From the NCBI GenBank assembly GCA_002455275.1, contig DKKO01000006.1, positions 1,810-49,534 on the forward strand: a DNA stretch of 47,725 bases, read 5' to 3'. The notes beneath the pieces are model-generated. The model was not told where the DNA came from. It searched no databases and saw only the letters and a program-made list of their open reading frames with translations. This DNA is from Candidatus Saccharibacteria bacterium UBA6664 (GTDB lineage Bacteria; Patescibacteriota; Saccharimonadia; Saccharimonadales; Saccharimonadaceae). Of this stretch, positions 40,019 to 47,467 are shown piece by piece (the stretch's first letter is position 1; each line of letters opens with the position of its first letter). The position numbers and the translations under genes were made by a program.

Positions 40019-40036
40019 TGTACAATAGGGATAGTT

Positions 40037-40804
40037 ATGGAGTTACTAAAAACAGCTCGTCGACGGTCTTTGGTAAGTGAAGGTCTCTACATTGTATTGA
40101 ACATTGCACTTGCAGTGGCGCTACTAGTTGTAGTGTTGGTAGTTGCGACGCCATGGCCTGCGTTCGGTTTAGTATTACTGAGCAAATGGCGTGTATTCGC
40201 GGTTCGTAGCCGTTACTGGCTTGCGAATATCCGCGCCAATCTTATTGATGCGATTGTAGGCGTAAGTTTGGTGGTGTTTTTGTACGCTGCAACAGGCTCA
40301 CTGGCTACTCAAATAATTCTGACACTCCTCTACGTCGTGTGGCTACTATTTATCAAGCCGCGCTCAAGTCAGCGCTATATCACCTTGCAAGCAGCTATTG
40401 GCCTCACAATGGGCTTGGCCGCGATTTCACAAGTGAGTTTTGGTTGGCCGTCGTCGGTAGTCGTGCTGATGGCGTGGGTTGTGGGCTATAGCGCGACACG
40501 ACATTTTTTAAGTACCGAGCACGAGACGCATATAAACTTTTTGAGCCTAGCATGGGGCTTCGTGGTGGCGGAGCTGTCGTGGCTTATGTACCACTGGAGC
40601 ATCGGCTATGATTTACCCGGTTCGCTGATGCTATCGCAATCAACAATTGTAATCGTAGCCCTAAGTTTGATCGCTGAACGTGCCTACAGTGGCTACAAAA
40701 ATGACGGCAAAATCCAAATGAACGAGATACTGCTACCTGTTCTATTGGGAGTTAGTATTATTGCTGTCGTCGTATTTATATTTGGTGGCGCTCAAACAAT
40801 TTAA
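40037..40804 (+). CDS. Polytopic membrane protein, unknown function
   Basis: A protein of 255 aa with about eight hydrophobic segments and small loops. No catalytic motif is visible. It follows the LCP gene by 18 nt, so the two may share a transcript, although TACAAT sits 10 nt before its ATG and could start a nearly leaderless mRNA. htrA comes next. An envelope role is inferred from context only. Confidence 0.7.
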   Translation: MELLKTARRRSLVSEGLYIVLNIALAVALLVVVLVVATPWPAFGLVLLSKWRVFAVRSRYWLANIRANLIDAIVGVSLVVFLYAATGSLATQIILTLLYVVWLLFIKPRSSQRYITLQAAIGLTMGLAAISQVSFGWPSSVVVLMAWVVGYSATRHFLSTEHETHINFLSLAWGFVVAELSWLMYHWSIGYDLPGSLMLSQSTIVIVALSLIAERAYSGYKNDGKIQMNEILLPVLLGVSIIAVVVFIFGGAQTI

Positions 40805-40841
40805 GCTAATACTCAGAAATCTATAGTACAAAGGGAGGGAT

Positions 40842-42014
40842 ATGGAACAACAAGACAACAAAACCGAAATACTATCTGTAACTCCGAAACAGCGTCGCAC
40901 GACAATGCGTACAGTGTCGTTGATAGTCGTGGCATTTATGGCAGGTTTTCTGGGTAGCTGGGCTGAAGGCTACCTAGATACCTTTAGCGTAAGTGACCAA
41001 CTGCTGACAGCGAAAGATGACGGCAACAAAATTGTGACGGAAAGCGAACAGTCGATATCAAACGTTGCTAAAAAGGTTTCACCGAGTGTTGTTTCGATTG
41101 TTACCTCTAGTGAGCAGTTGTCGCCGTTCTTTAATCAGACGGTCGAGCAGCAGGGCGCTGGTACCGGCATGATTGTCAGTAAAAATGGGTATATTTTAAC
41201 CAATAAACACGTTATTGAAGGTGCTGATAGTGTCACGGTGGTGCTAAGTAGCGGTAAGATTTATGAAGATGTTGACGTGCTCGGTAGCGACCCGCTCAAT
41301 GACGTTGCGTTCTTAAAAATCCACGGAGTTTCAAATCTACCGGCTGTAACACTTGGTGATTCTAAGACAGTGCGAATAGGCCAAAGCGTGGTAGCAATTG
41401 GTAATGCGTTAGGACAATTTAAAAACACGGTGACGAGCGGTATTATATCCGGTACAGGCAGGCCAGTAACCGCTAGCACTAGCGGAGATGGAACATCTGC
41501 CGAAAGCTTGACTGACTTGCTGCAAACCGACGCAGCGATTAACTCGGGAAATTCGGGCGGCCCGCTGCTTAACTTAGAGGGACAAGTAATTGGTATTAAT
41601 ACCGCTATCGCTCAAGACGCTCAAAGCATTGGTTTTGCGATTCCGATTAGCGCCACAAAGGGCATGTTGGAGAATCTGATAGCTGGTAAAGGGTTGAAGC
41701 GCGCGATCTTGGGTGTACAGTACGTTTCTATCACGCCAGAAGTTAAAGCGGAGTACAAGCTTCCTGTGAGTAAAGGAGATTACATTACGGCCGAAGAGGG
41801 CAGCAGCGTACTGAAAAACGGTCCAGCCGACAAGGCAGGCATAAAAAACGGCGATATAATTGTGGCATTCAATGGCTACAAGGTTGGTGAAGTCGCGAGT
41901 GTATCAACTCTGGTATCAGAGCATCGTCCCGGTGATACCGTGAAGGTAACGGTACTGCGCAACGGTAAGGAACAAACTTTTGACGTGACGCTTGGTGTTT
42001 ACACCGACAACTAG
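40842..42014 (+). CDS. htrA: HtrA/DegP-type serine protease with PDZ domain
   Basis: A protein of 390 aa. One N-terminal membrane helix (about 24-42) anchors it. The trypsin-like domain has the triad His123 (NKHVIEG), Asp154 (DPLNDVAFLKI) and Ser238 (GNSGGP). A PDZ domain follows (about 295-385). It degrades misfolded envelope proteins. SD AAGGGAGGG precedes the ATG, unlike most neighbours. The stop overlaps that of prmC on the other strand by 4 nt. Confidence 0.94.
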   Translation: MEQQDNKTEILSVTPKQRRTTMRTVSLIVVAFMAGFLGSWAEGYLDTFSVSDQLLTAKDDGNKIVTESEQSISNVAKKVSPSVVSIVTSSEQLSPFFNQTVEQQGAGTGMIVSKNGYILTNKHVIEGADSVTVVLSSGKIYEDVDVLGSDPLNDVAFLKIHGVSNLPAVTLGDSKTVRIGQSVVAIGNALGQFKNTVTSGIISGTGRPVTASTSGDGTSAESLTDLLQTDAAINSGNSGGPLLNLEGQVIGINTAIAQDAQSIGFAIPISATKGMLENLIAGKGLKRAILGVQYVSITPEVKAEYKLPVSKGDYITAEEGSSVLKNGPADKAGIKNGDIIVAFNGYKVGEVASVSTLVSEHRPGDTVKVTVLRNGKEQTFDVTLGVYTDN

Positions 42015-42838
42015 CGCTTGCTCAATCCAATCGTAAAGCTGTCACGAGCGACTTCGTTAAATTCGTGCTGGTTTGCGAATGAAGCGATAGCATCAAGCTG
42101 TCGGGTATCTGCTTCAAGCAGCAGTAAGCCTCCTGATGTTAGCCGTTTCTGAGACTGTTCGATGCATCGATACACCAATGCTAGCCCATTGTTGGGCGCA
42201 TAAAGGGCTTCAGCCGGCTCGTGCGCTAGCTCAGGAGAACGTTCCCATGATTCGTCGACATACGGTAAATTAGCAAGCACGATATCTGGTGAGTACGGGT
42301 ATGAGTCGAGTAAGTCCGACACGATTGTTTCTGCTTCAACGCCAAAGTTACGTATATTTTTTTCGGCTATCGTAAGGGCGTGGCGGCTCGAGTCGAGTAA
42401 ACCTACTGAAAGTTCCGGGAACTCAAGCTTGGCTGTAATACCTATACAGCCGCTACCAGTTCCAATGTCGACAAGCCGCTTTGATGCAATATCACCGAGA
42501 GGCTTGGTGGATGGCATAAGTGTTTTGAGCATTTCTATAATTTGCTCACTCTCGGGTCGCGGAATCAATACGGCTGGCGAAACAAAAAATCGCCTGCCAT
42601 AAAACTCCTTATGACCAATGATGTAGGCTATTGGAACGTGGTCTTTGCGGAGCTCTAAGCGAGCATTGGCAATTTCTTGATGTCGTTCGTCGATAGATTC
42701 ATCTCCATGAGCGTGTAGGTACGTACGCGGATGTTTAATGGTGTGCGCAAGTATTATTTCGGCGTCGAGGCGTGGAGAAGTAAACATCGCATCGGCAAGT
42801 TCGTTGGTTGCAGCCTTTAGCCACTCGAGGATAGTCAT
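42011..42838 (-). CDS. prmC: Release factor glutamine methyltransferase
   Basis: It methylates the Gln of the GGQ motif in RF1/RF2, here the product of the nearby prfA. It has 275 aa. The SAM-binding motif VDIGTGSGCIGI and the catalytic NLPY (a variant of NPPY) in ANLPYVDESW are present. prfA and prmC are often adjacent; here an SsgA-like gene on the opposite strand has been placed between them. TATGCT ends 6 nt before the ATG. Confidence 0.93.
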   Translation of the reverse strand: MTILEWLKAATNELADAMFTSPRLDAEIILAHTIKHPRTYLHAHGDESIDERHQEIANARLELRKDHVPIAYIIGHKEFYGRRFFVSPAVLIPRPESEQIIEMLKTLMPSTKPLGDIASKRLVDIGTGSGCIGITAKLEFPELSVGLLDSSRHALTIAEKNIRNFGVEAETIVSDLLDSYPYSPDIVLANLPYVDESWERSPELAHEPAEALYAPNNGLALVYRCIEQSQKRLTSGGLLLLEADTRQLDAIASFANQHEFNEVARDSFTIGLSKR

Positions 42839-42892
42839 ACATATAGCATACTACATTGAAAGAAATAGCAAGAACATGTATAGTGCTCATAC

Positions 42893-43360
42893 ATGAGTGA
42901 AATACCGAAAAGAGGCGGAGACTTGCCCATTGATATGCCCGATGTCGATCGGACTATCAGCGGGATATGTTATTCGGCTACAGAATATGACAAACGTATT
43001 TTTGATGTCAGTTTTCATTATTCGCCTCGAGATCCACTAGCTGTTCGGCTAGTGCACCAGACCAGACAGGGAAATGTACCGTGGATATTTGACATTGGGC
43101 TGCTTGAAGATGGTGTTAGATCGTCAGTTGGTGAAGGTGATGTACGCGTGCAGCCCCATGATGTAAATTTCAGGCCAGAGGTTAGGGTGGATTACTTATC
43201 AAATCTGGGGGTATTTACAAGTATTTACCCGCAAGAAATGATAGCGGAATTCCTGAGGGATGTTGAAGCGAAATATCCGCGCGAATTACGTGATGAGCTG
43301 TATCAGAGATTTTTTGATGTTGATGTTTGGGGGCACTTGTCGAAACTACCTAAAGAGTAG
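42893..43360 (+). CDS. SsgA-family-like cell division/sporulation protein
   Basis: A protein of 155 aa. The segment DPLAVRLVHQ, then VPWIFDIGLLEDGV, GEGDVRVQP and the later EMIAEFLRDVEAKYP follows the SsgA/SsgB order: DPYAV, WVFARDLLAEG, G-x-GDVRVWP, then a FL-R helix. SsgA-like proteins control septum placement and peptidoglycan in Actinobacteria and recruit FtsZ in Streptomyces. I assign it from this pattern, not from a search. TATAGT lies 8 nt before the ATG. It sits between prmC and prfA. Confidence 0.7.
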   Translation: MSEIPKRGGDLPIDMPDVDRTISGICYSATEYDKRIFDVSFHYSPRDPLAVRLVHQTRQGNVPWIFDIGLLEDGVRSSVGEGDVRVQPHDVNFRPEVRVDYLSNLGVFTSIYPQEMIAEFLRDVEAKYPRELRDELYQRFFDVDVWGHLSKLPKE

Positions 43361-43363
43361 TAT

Positions 43364-44434
43364 TTAGCTCTCAGTGTTTTGGACCTTCAATTCGCGTTCG
43401 TAAGCTTGAAGCTTCTCTATAAGGTCATCAATGTCACCATTCATTGCCTGAGGAATGCCGCTTCGGCTATAGCCAATGCGGTGGTCGGTAATACGATCTT
43501 GCGGGAAATTATAGGTACGAATCTTCTCAGAGCGGTCACCAGAGCCGATAAGCGCTCGACGCTCAGCTGTCAGTTTGGCATTTTCTTCGTCTACCTTCAT
43601 TTGTAGTAAACGTGAACGCAATACACTCATCGCTTTATCCTTATTCTTTATCTGCGATTTTTCATCTTGATTGGTAACGACCAGGCCGGTAGGCAAGTGA
43701 GTAATACGAACAGCGCTGTCGGTCGTGTTGACGCTTTGACCTCCGTGTCCACCTGCGCGGTATACGTCTACCTTCAGGTCATTTTGGTTTATTTCAATAT
43801 CTGCCTCTTCAGCTTCGGGAAGCACCGCCACAGTAACAGTACTGGTGTGAATACGGCCTTGGCTCTCAGTAGCGGGCACACGTTGTACTCGGTGCACGCC
43901 ACTTTCGAATTTTAGGAACGAATAGGGCATATCGCCATGTACTTCGAAGATGACTTCTTTATAGCCGCCGGTATCGTTGGCACTTTCACTCATAAGCTCG
44001 GTTTTGAAGCTGTGTGCCTCACACCACCGTAGATACATTCGATATAACTCCGCAGCGAATAGGGATGCTTCGTCACCACCTGCTCCTGCGCGTATTTCCA
44101 TAATCACGTTTTTTTCATCGTTTGGGTCTTTGGGCGTGAGTAGCACGAACAGTTTTTCGTTCAACGCATCAAGCTCTGCCTCAAGCTGTGGCAGCTCTTC
44201 TTTTGCTAAGTCAGCTAGTTCGTCACCACCGCCCGAAAGTTCTTTGGCTTCGATAATTTGTTTTTCAAGCGCAGCTTGTCGCTCGCCGGCAGCGATTACC
44301 TCTTCAAGTTCGGCTAAACGTCGGTTTTTCTTAGCATAGTCGGGGTCAGAAAATGCATCAGGACGTGACAAAAACGCCGTTAGCTCAGACTGCTCAGCCT
44401 TTAAATCATCGATGTTCAAATTAATTGTTGCCAT
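43364..44434 (-). CDS. prfA: Peptide chain release factor 1
   Basis: It ends translation at UAA and UAG. It has 356 aa, typical. The peptidyl-hydrolysis motif is in RAGGHGGQSVNTTD, and the stop-codon recognition domain holds PATESQGRIHTSTVTV. The SD AAGGAA precedes ATG 44434; the longer frame upstream has none. A terminator separates it from rpmE. The stop lies 3 nt past the SsgA-like stop. Confidence 0.96.
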   Translation of the reverse strand: MATINLNIDDLKAEQSELTAFLSRPDAFSDPDYAKKNRRLAELEEVIAAGERQAALEKQIIEAKELSGGGDELADLAKEELPQLEAELDALNEKLFVLLTPKDPNDEKNVIMEIRAGAGGDEASLFAAELYRMYLRWCEAHSFKTELMSESANDTGGYKEVIFEVHGDMPYSFLKFESGVHRVQRVPATESQGRIHTSTVTVAVLPEAEEADIEINQNDLKVDVYRAGGHGGQSVNTTDSAVRITHLPTGLVVTNQDEKSQIKNKDKAMSVLRSRLLQMKVDEENAKLTAERRALIGSGDRSEKIRTYNFPQDRITDHRIGYSRSGIPQAMNGDIDDLIEKLQAYERELKVQNTES

Positions 44435-44456
44435 TACGTTCCTTATTATTACATAC

Positions 44457-44488
44457 AAAAAGAGACTACAATACTGTAGTCTCTTTTT
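44457..44488 (-). terminator. Terminator between rpmE and prfA
   Basis: AAAAAGAGACTACA (44457-44470) and TGTAGTCTCTTTTT (44475-44488) form a perfect 14-bp stem with loop ATAC and T-runs on both strands. Confidence 0.85.
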
Positions 44489-44497
44489 GATTCGTAG

Positions 44498-44824
44498 CTA
44501 TTTATCAGCGGTAGCTTTTTTAGCTGCTTGAGCTGATTTTTTCTTGGCTTTGTTGGCCAATGCCTTACGACGTTCTTCGGCGGCTTTTTGACGAGCTGCG
44601 AAGCGATCAACACGACCTTCGGTGTCGATAATCTTCTCTTCACCTGTAAAGAACGGGTGAGACGCGCTAGAGATGTGAACCTTGATTAGTGGGTAGGTGT
44701 TGCCATCTTCCCATTTAATCTCCTCATCTGTTTGCGCAGTGCTTTGCGTTAGGAACGCAAACTTCGCCTGATCGTCGCTAAATACGACAGGGCGGTAATT
44801 GGTTGGGTGTATACTGCTTTTCAT
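44498..44824 (-). CDS. rpmE: Ribosomal protein bL31 (type B, Cys-less)
   Basis: A protein of 108 aa. MKSSIHPTNYRPVVFSDDQA and the HPFFTGEEK segment define bL31. The zinc Cys of type A are absent, so it is a C-minus form, with a long Lys/Ala-rich tail (residues 85-108) beyond the usual end. ATG 44824 was chosen because similarity starts there. The promoter TTGACA-17-TACAAT is only 9 nt upstream, so the mRNA has almost no leader. Confidence 0.92.
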   Translation of the reverse strand: MKSSIHPTNYRPVVFSDDQAKFAFLTQSTAQTDEEIKWEDGNTYPLIKVHISSASHPFFTGEEKIIDTEGRVDRFAARQKAAEERRKALANKAKKKSAQAAKKATADK

Positions 44825-44833
44825 ATCTGAACA

Positions 44834-44862
44834 ATTGTATCTGTTTTGGCTAGATTTGTCAA
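44834..44862 (-). promoter_or_regulatory. Consensus promoter of rpmE
   Basis: On the minus strand TTGACA (44862-44857), a 17-bp spacer and TACAAT (44839-44834). The ATG follows after 9 nt and no SD is present. Confidence 0.8.
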
Positions 44863-44906
44863 AGGGGTGGTGGTAGACTAAATAGGAAACGTAATCCAAC
44901 ACAAAC

Positions 44907-46142
44907 ATGACAGAAGATTACCCAAGGTTTGAATATCCAGACCACGAACAAATGGCTAGAGAAGTCGAAGCCGCTCTTAATATGCGCCCCGAACATCGCA
45001 CCGATATTGAACCTCCGTTGAGGTTTGAAACAATGGAAGAAGGCATCGCTCGTATTCGTGCGCAGAATGAAGCGATGCGCCCACAGCGAGAAACTGAAGA
45101 GCGTAAACGAGTCGAAGAACGCGCGCATCGAGTTCGAGCAGAAAAAATTGCGAGATGGAAAAACGCATATAAGGTTGTGCTGGCAACGGTTGCGCTTGCG
45201 AGTTCAATGAAAGCAGGTGGATTTATCGATATGGCTGAAGATCCCTTTAGTGATGCCGGTAAGGTTGTCGCTGGTGCTGTGCCGTTCGAAGAGGGTTATA
45301 TAGAGCACAACGCGGCCCGTCAGACGGTCATAGATATGTACCGTGAAATTGATGCAAACGGCTATGACAAGGTAGTTTCTGAAGCAGAAAATTGGAAAGC
45401 AGATCACGCTGAGCAATTCCCAACAGCTGAGACACTGCAACAATTCGAGGTATCCGTAGATGAAAGCTCTACCAACGAGGAAACAATAGCTGCGCTTGGA
45501 GATGTAATGAGTTTTTATAACATTGGGGTTGATCCGGTTTCGAGCGATCTTGAAGGAAAAGAAAGCGAGGTTAAAGAGCTCGCGAAAGCATATGCGAAAG
45601 TATTTTCAGAGCTGCCTAAAGACTTCGTAGCACAAGCAAAGCTGTACGATATAGGAATTACTAACGATCTTGGGGAAGAAATTGGCGTTTACGAGAGCGA
45701 CGGAAAGATTAAAGTTGCGATTGATGTTTTGGGAGCAAATGTTCCCACAAAGGCAAAAAACAGCGTTGCACTACCTGATTATGAAAATGTTGTTGCGCAT
45801 GAACTTGACCATGCACTACTTGAAGGTGGCCTCGAAAGAATTGAGATGACTGTAGATGCACTTGGTGGAGAGTGGGAAGAGGGCGGTTCACCAAAAGACA
45901 TATGGCGATGGTTAGCACAAAAACCCGAAGCGCCATCTTTGTACTCACACAGAAACTCGGATGAATTTAACGCAGAGCTCGGTGTGGGTCTACTATCAGA
46001 TTGGTCGCGAGGTTTGGTCGACATTCAAGAAACTCGGCTGTTTTCATCTAAGCGTAACAAAGCAGAATTACAGAAGCTCGTTTCGTACGAAGCGGCTTAT
46101 CCAGGGATTGCTCAGCTACTAGTTGCGAATCGTTCGCATTAG
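44907..46142 (+). CDS. Putative membrane-associated metallopeptidase
   Basis: A protein of 411 aa. The N-terminal third is Glu/Arg-rich with coiled-coil potential, followed by a hydrophobic segment (YKVVLATVALASSM, about 90-105). The C-terminal third has VVAHELDHALLEGG (HExxH, about 296-309), and a further Glu downstream in NSDEFNAEL could be the third ligand. A zinc protease is inferred. No clear SD is seen. A GC-rich hairpin follows immediately. Confidence 0.65.
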   Translation: MTEDYPRFEYPDHEQMAREVEAALNMRPEHRTDIEPPLRFETMEEGIARIRAQNEAMRPQRETEERKRVEERAHRVRAEKIARWKNAYKVVLATVALASSMKAGGFIDMAEDPFSDAGKVVAGAVPFEEGYIEHNAARQTVIDMYREIDANGYDKVVSEAENWKADHAEQFPTAETLQQFEVSVDESSTNEETIAALGDVMSFYNIGVDPVSSDLEGKESEVKELAKAYAKVFSELPKDFVAQAKLYDIGITNDLGEEIGVYESDGKIKVAIDVLGANVPTKAKNSVALPDYENVVAHELDHALLEGGLERIEMTVDALGGEWEEGGSPKDIWRWLAQKPEAPSLYSHRNSDEFNAELGVGLLSDWSRGLVDIQETRLFSSKRNKAELQKLVSYEAAYPGIAQLLVANRSH

Positions 46143-46150
46143 GGCATGAA

Positions 46151-46213
46151 GAGGCCCGCCGGGAGATACCGTGGGCGAGGGAAGACCACTCATGGTCTTT
46201 CCCAGCGGGCCTC
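46151..46213 (-). terminator. GC-rich hairpin downstream of the small cassette gene
   Basis: GAGGCCCGC (46151-46159) pairs with GCGGGCCTC (46205-46213). Inside, GGGAAGACCA (46179-46188) pairs with TGGTCTTTCCC (46193-46203). There is no T-run. It lies between two convergent genes, so it may end both transcripts. Confidence 0.6.
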
Positions 46214-46235
46214 TCATCGGCGGGCTAGTGTTCGT

Positions 46236-46493
46236 TCAGCCCGTCGTGTCGCGCTCGTCGCGCGAGAATGGTGAGGTGATGAGACCCACCAGCCCGACGA
46301 GGCCGGCGAGTACCATCGCCCCTCCGATGAGGATGTAGGGCGAGAAGAAGATGATGGCTGCGCCCTGGCAGCCCTTGCAAGCACTGCTCTCGTTCGAGTA
46401 GGTGTCGAGGAGTGAGCGGAGCCAGAAGGCACCAAGCACACCCACGACCACCATCCCCAGCAAGATCAGGCGATCTGATGCCTTTGCGGACAT
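46236..46493 (-). CDS. Small GC-rich membrane protein with CxxC
   Basis: A protein of 85 aa. Two hydrophobic segments (about 8-26 and 45-73) flank a loop with CKGC (Cys39, Cys42). The N terminus MSAKASDR and C terminus SRDERDTTG are charged. ATG 46493 is chosen for SD AAGGAG 8 nt upstream; a longer frame would reach 46526. Codons are GC-rich as in cassette genes 1 and 2. No family is recognised; the CxxC suggests metal or redox binding. Confidence 0.6.
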   Translation of the reverse strand: MSAKASDRLILLGMVVVGVLGAFWLRSLLDTYSNESSACKGCQGAAIIFFSPYILIGGAMVLAGLVGLVGLITSPFSRDERDTTG

Positions 46494-46570
46494 CGCACAT
46501 GCTCCTTCATTCCGATGGATGAACAAACATACAATAAATTATTTTTGTTTAGAAATCAAGAGCTTTACCC

Positions 46571-46599
46571 TTGTAACAAAGGCATTTTTTTGTTATACT
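46571..46599 (+). promoter_or_regulatory. Promoter of rpsB-tsf
   Basis: TTGTAA (46571-46576), a 17-bp spacer and TATACT (46594-46599) with TGT before it. The leader of about 70 nt contains a TTCGC / GCGAA hairpin (about 46629-46654) that could serve S2 autoregulation. Confidence 0.75.
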
Positions 46600-46674
46600 C
46601 ATTAGGTAACAATTTTAACGAAGCACCGTTCGCACGTATCCTAAATAGGGCGAATGGGAAGGGAGAAGGATATC

Positions 46675-47373
46675 ATGGCAGTTGCTGTTGATATAAAAGC
46701 TTTGCTCGAAGCAGGTGTTCATTTTGGACACAAAACGAGTCGCTGGCACCCAAAAATGGCGCCGTACATTCACTCAAAGCGCCAAGAAGCGCACATTATC
46801 AATCTAGAAAAAACCGTAGAAGGCCTTGAAGCCGCACTACCGTTTATTTCAAAAGTAGCTGCTAATGGCAAAAAAGTACTATTTGTTGGTACAAAAAAGC
46901 AGCACAAAGACATCGTAAAAGCTGCCGCGGAAGCAGCAGGTCAGCCATATGTGACTGAGCGCTGGATTGGCGGTATGCTTACCAACGTTGCGACCGTAAC
47001 GAGTCAAATCAAGAAGCTTAAAGATCTCGAACGCCGTATGGCATCTGGAGACCTTGAAAAGCGATACAACAAGCTTGAGGTACAACGTTTCCAAGAAGAA
47101 ATTGACGTATTGAATCACAAATATGGTGGCATCAAGGACCTTAGTGGTATTCCTGGCGCCGTGGTAGTAGTAGATACACTTACCGATGCAAACGCGATTC
47201 GCGAAGCTCGCACGCTTGGCGTGCCTGTAGTAGGTGTTGTAGACACCAATGCAGACCCATCAATGGTTGATTACGTTGTTCCTGGTAACGACGACGCGAT
47301 TAAAGGCACGCAACTTCTACTCGATTACTTCGTAGCAGCTGTGCAAGAAGGCTTAAGTAAACAATCTAAATAA
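46675..47373 (+). CDS. rpsB: Ribosomal protein uS2
   Basis: A 30S protein of 232 aa. LLEAGVHFGHKTSRWHPKMAPYI at the N terminus and VDTNADPSMVDYVVPGNDDA near the end are uS2 hallmarks. ATG 46675 has SD GAAGGA 5-10 nt upstream; an earlier in-frame ATG (46654) has none. It is co-transcribed with tsf, which is the usual order. A leader hairpin may allow autoregulation. Confidence 0.96.
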   Translation: MAVAVDIKALLEAGVHFGHKTSRWHPKMAPYIHSKRQEAHIINLEKTVEGLEAALPFISKVAANGKKVLFVGTKKQHKDIVKAAAEAAGQPYVTERWIGGMLTNVATVTSQIKKLKDLERRMASGDLEKRYNKLEVQRFQEEIDVLNHKYGGIKDLSGIPGAVVVVDTLTDANAIREARTLGVPVVGVVDTNADPSMVDYVVPGNDDAIKGTQLLLDYFVAAVQEGLSKQSK

Positions 47374-47467
47374 TAAGGGAAAAGAGCAGCCCGAGCGGCT
47401 GGCTTTGCCAGTGCCCGGAGCGATGAGAAAAACCGTAAGGTTTGTCTCATATCCGAAGGAGGAGATT
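47374..47467 (+). other. Structured rpsB-tsf spacer
   Basis: This gap of 94 nt holds two hairpins: CTGGC / GCCAG near 47400-47412, and ATGAGAAAAACC with GGTTTGTCTCAT (47423-47450, loop GTAA, one mismatch). There is no T-run, so these are probably RNA-processing or attenuation structures between uS2 and EF-Ts. The SD of tsf (GAAGGAGGAG) follows directly. Confidence 0.5.

Larger units (their letters stand above)
46143..46510. other. Second GC-rich insert (cassette-like)
   Basis: A block of about 370 bp with strongly raised G/C content and GC-ending codons, between an AT-richer gene and an AT-rich promoter region. It holds one small minus-strand gene and, just beyond its stop, a large GC-rich hairpin. 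This is the same layout as the cassette at 7990-9925. I found no convincing inverted repeats at its ends. The right boundary is estimated from composition. Confidence 0.5.

Noticed and set aside
46120..46560. Terminal inverted repeats around the second GC-rich block
   Set aside because: The best match I found between the ends was about 10 of 15 bases, which is not convincing.
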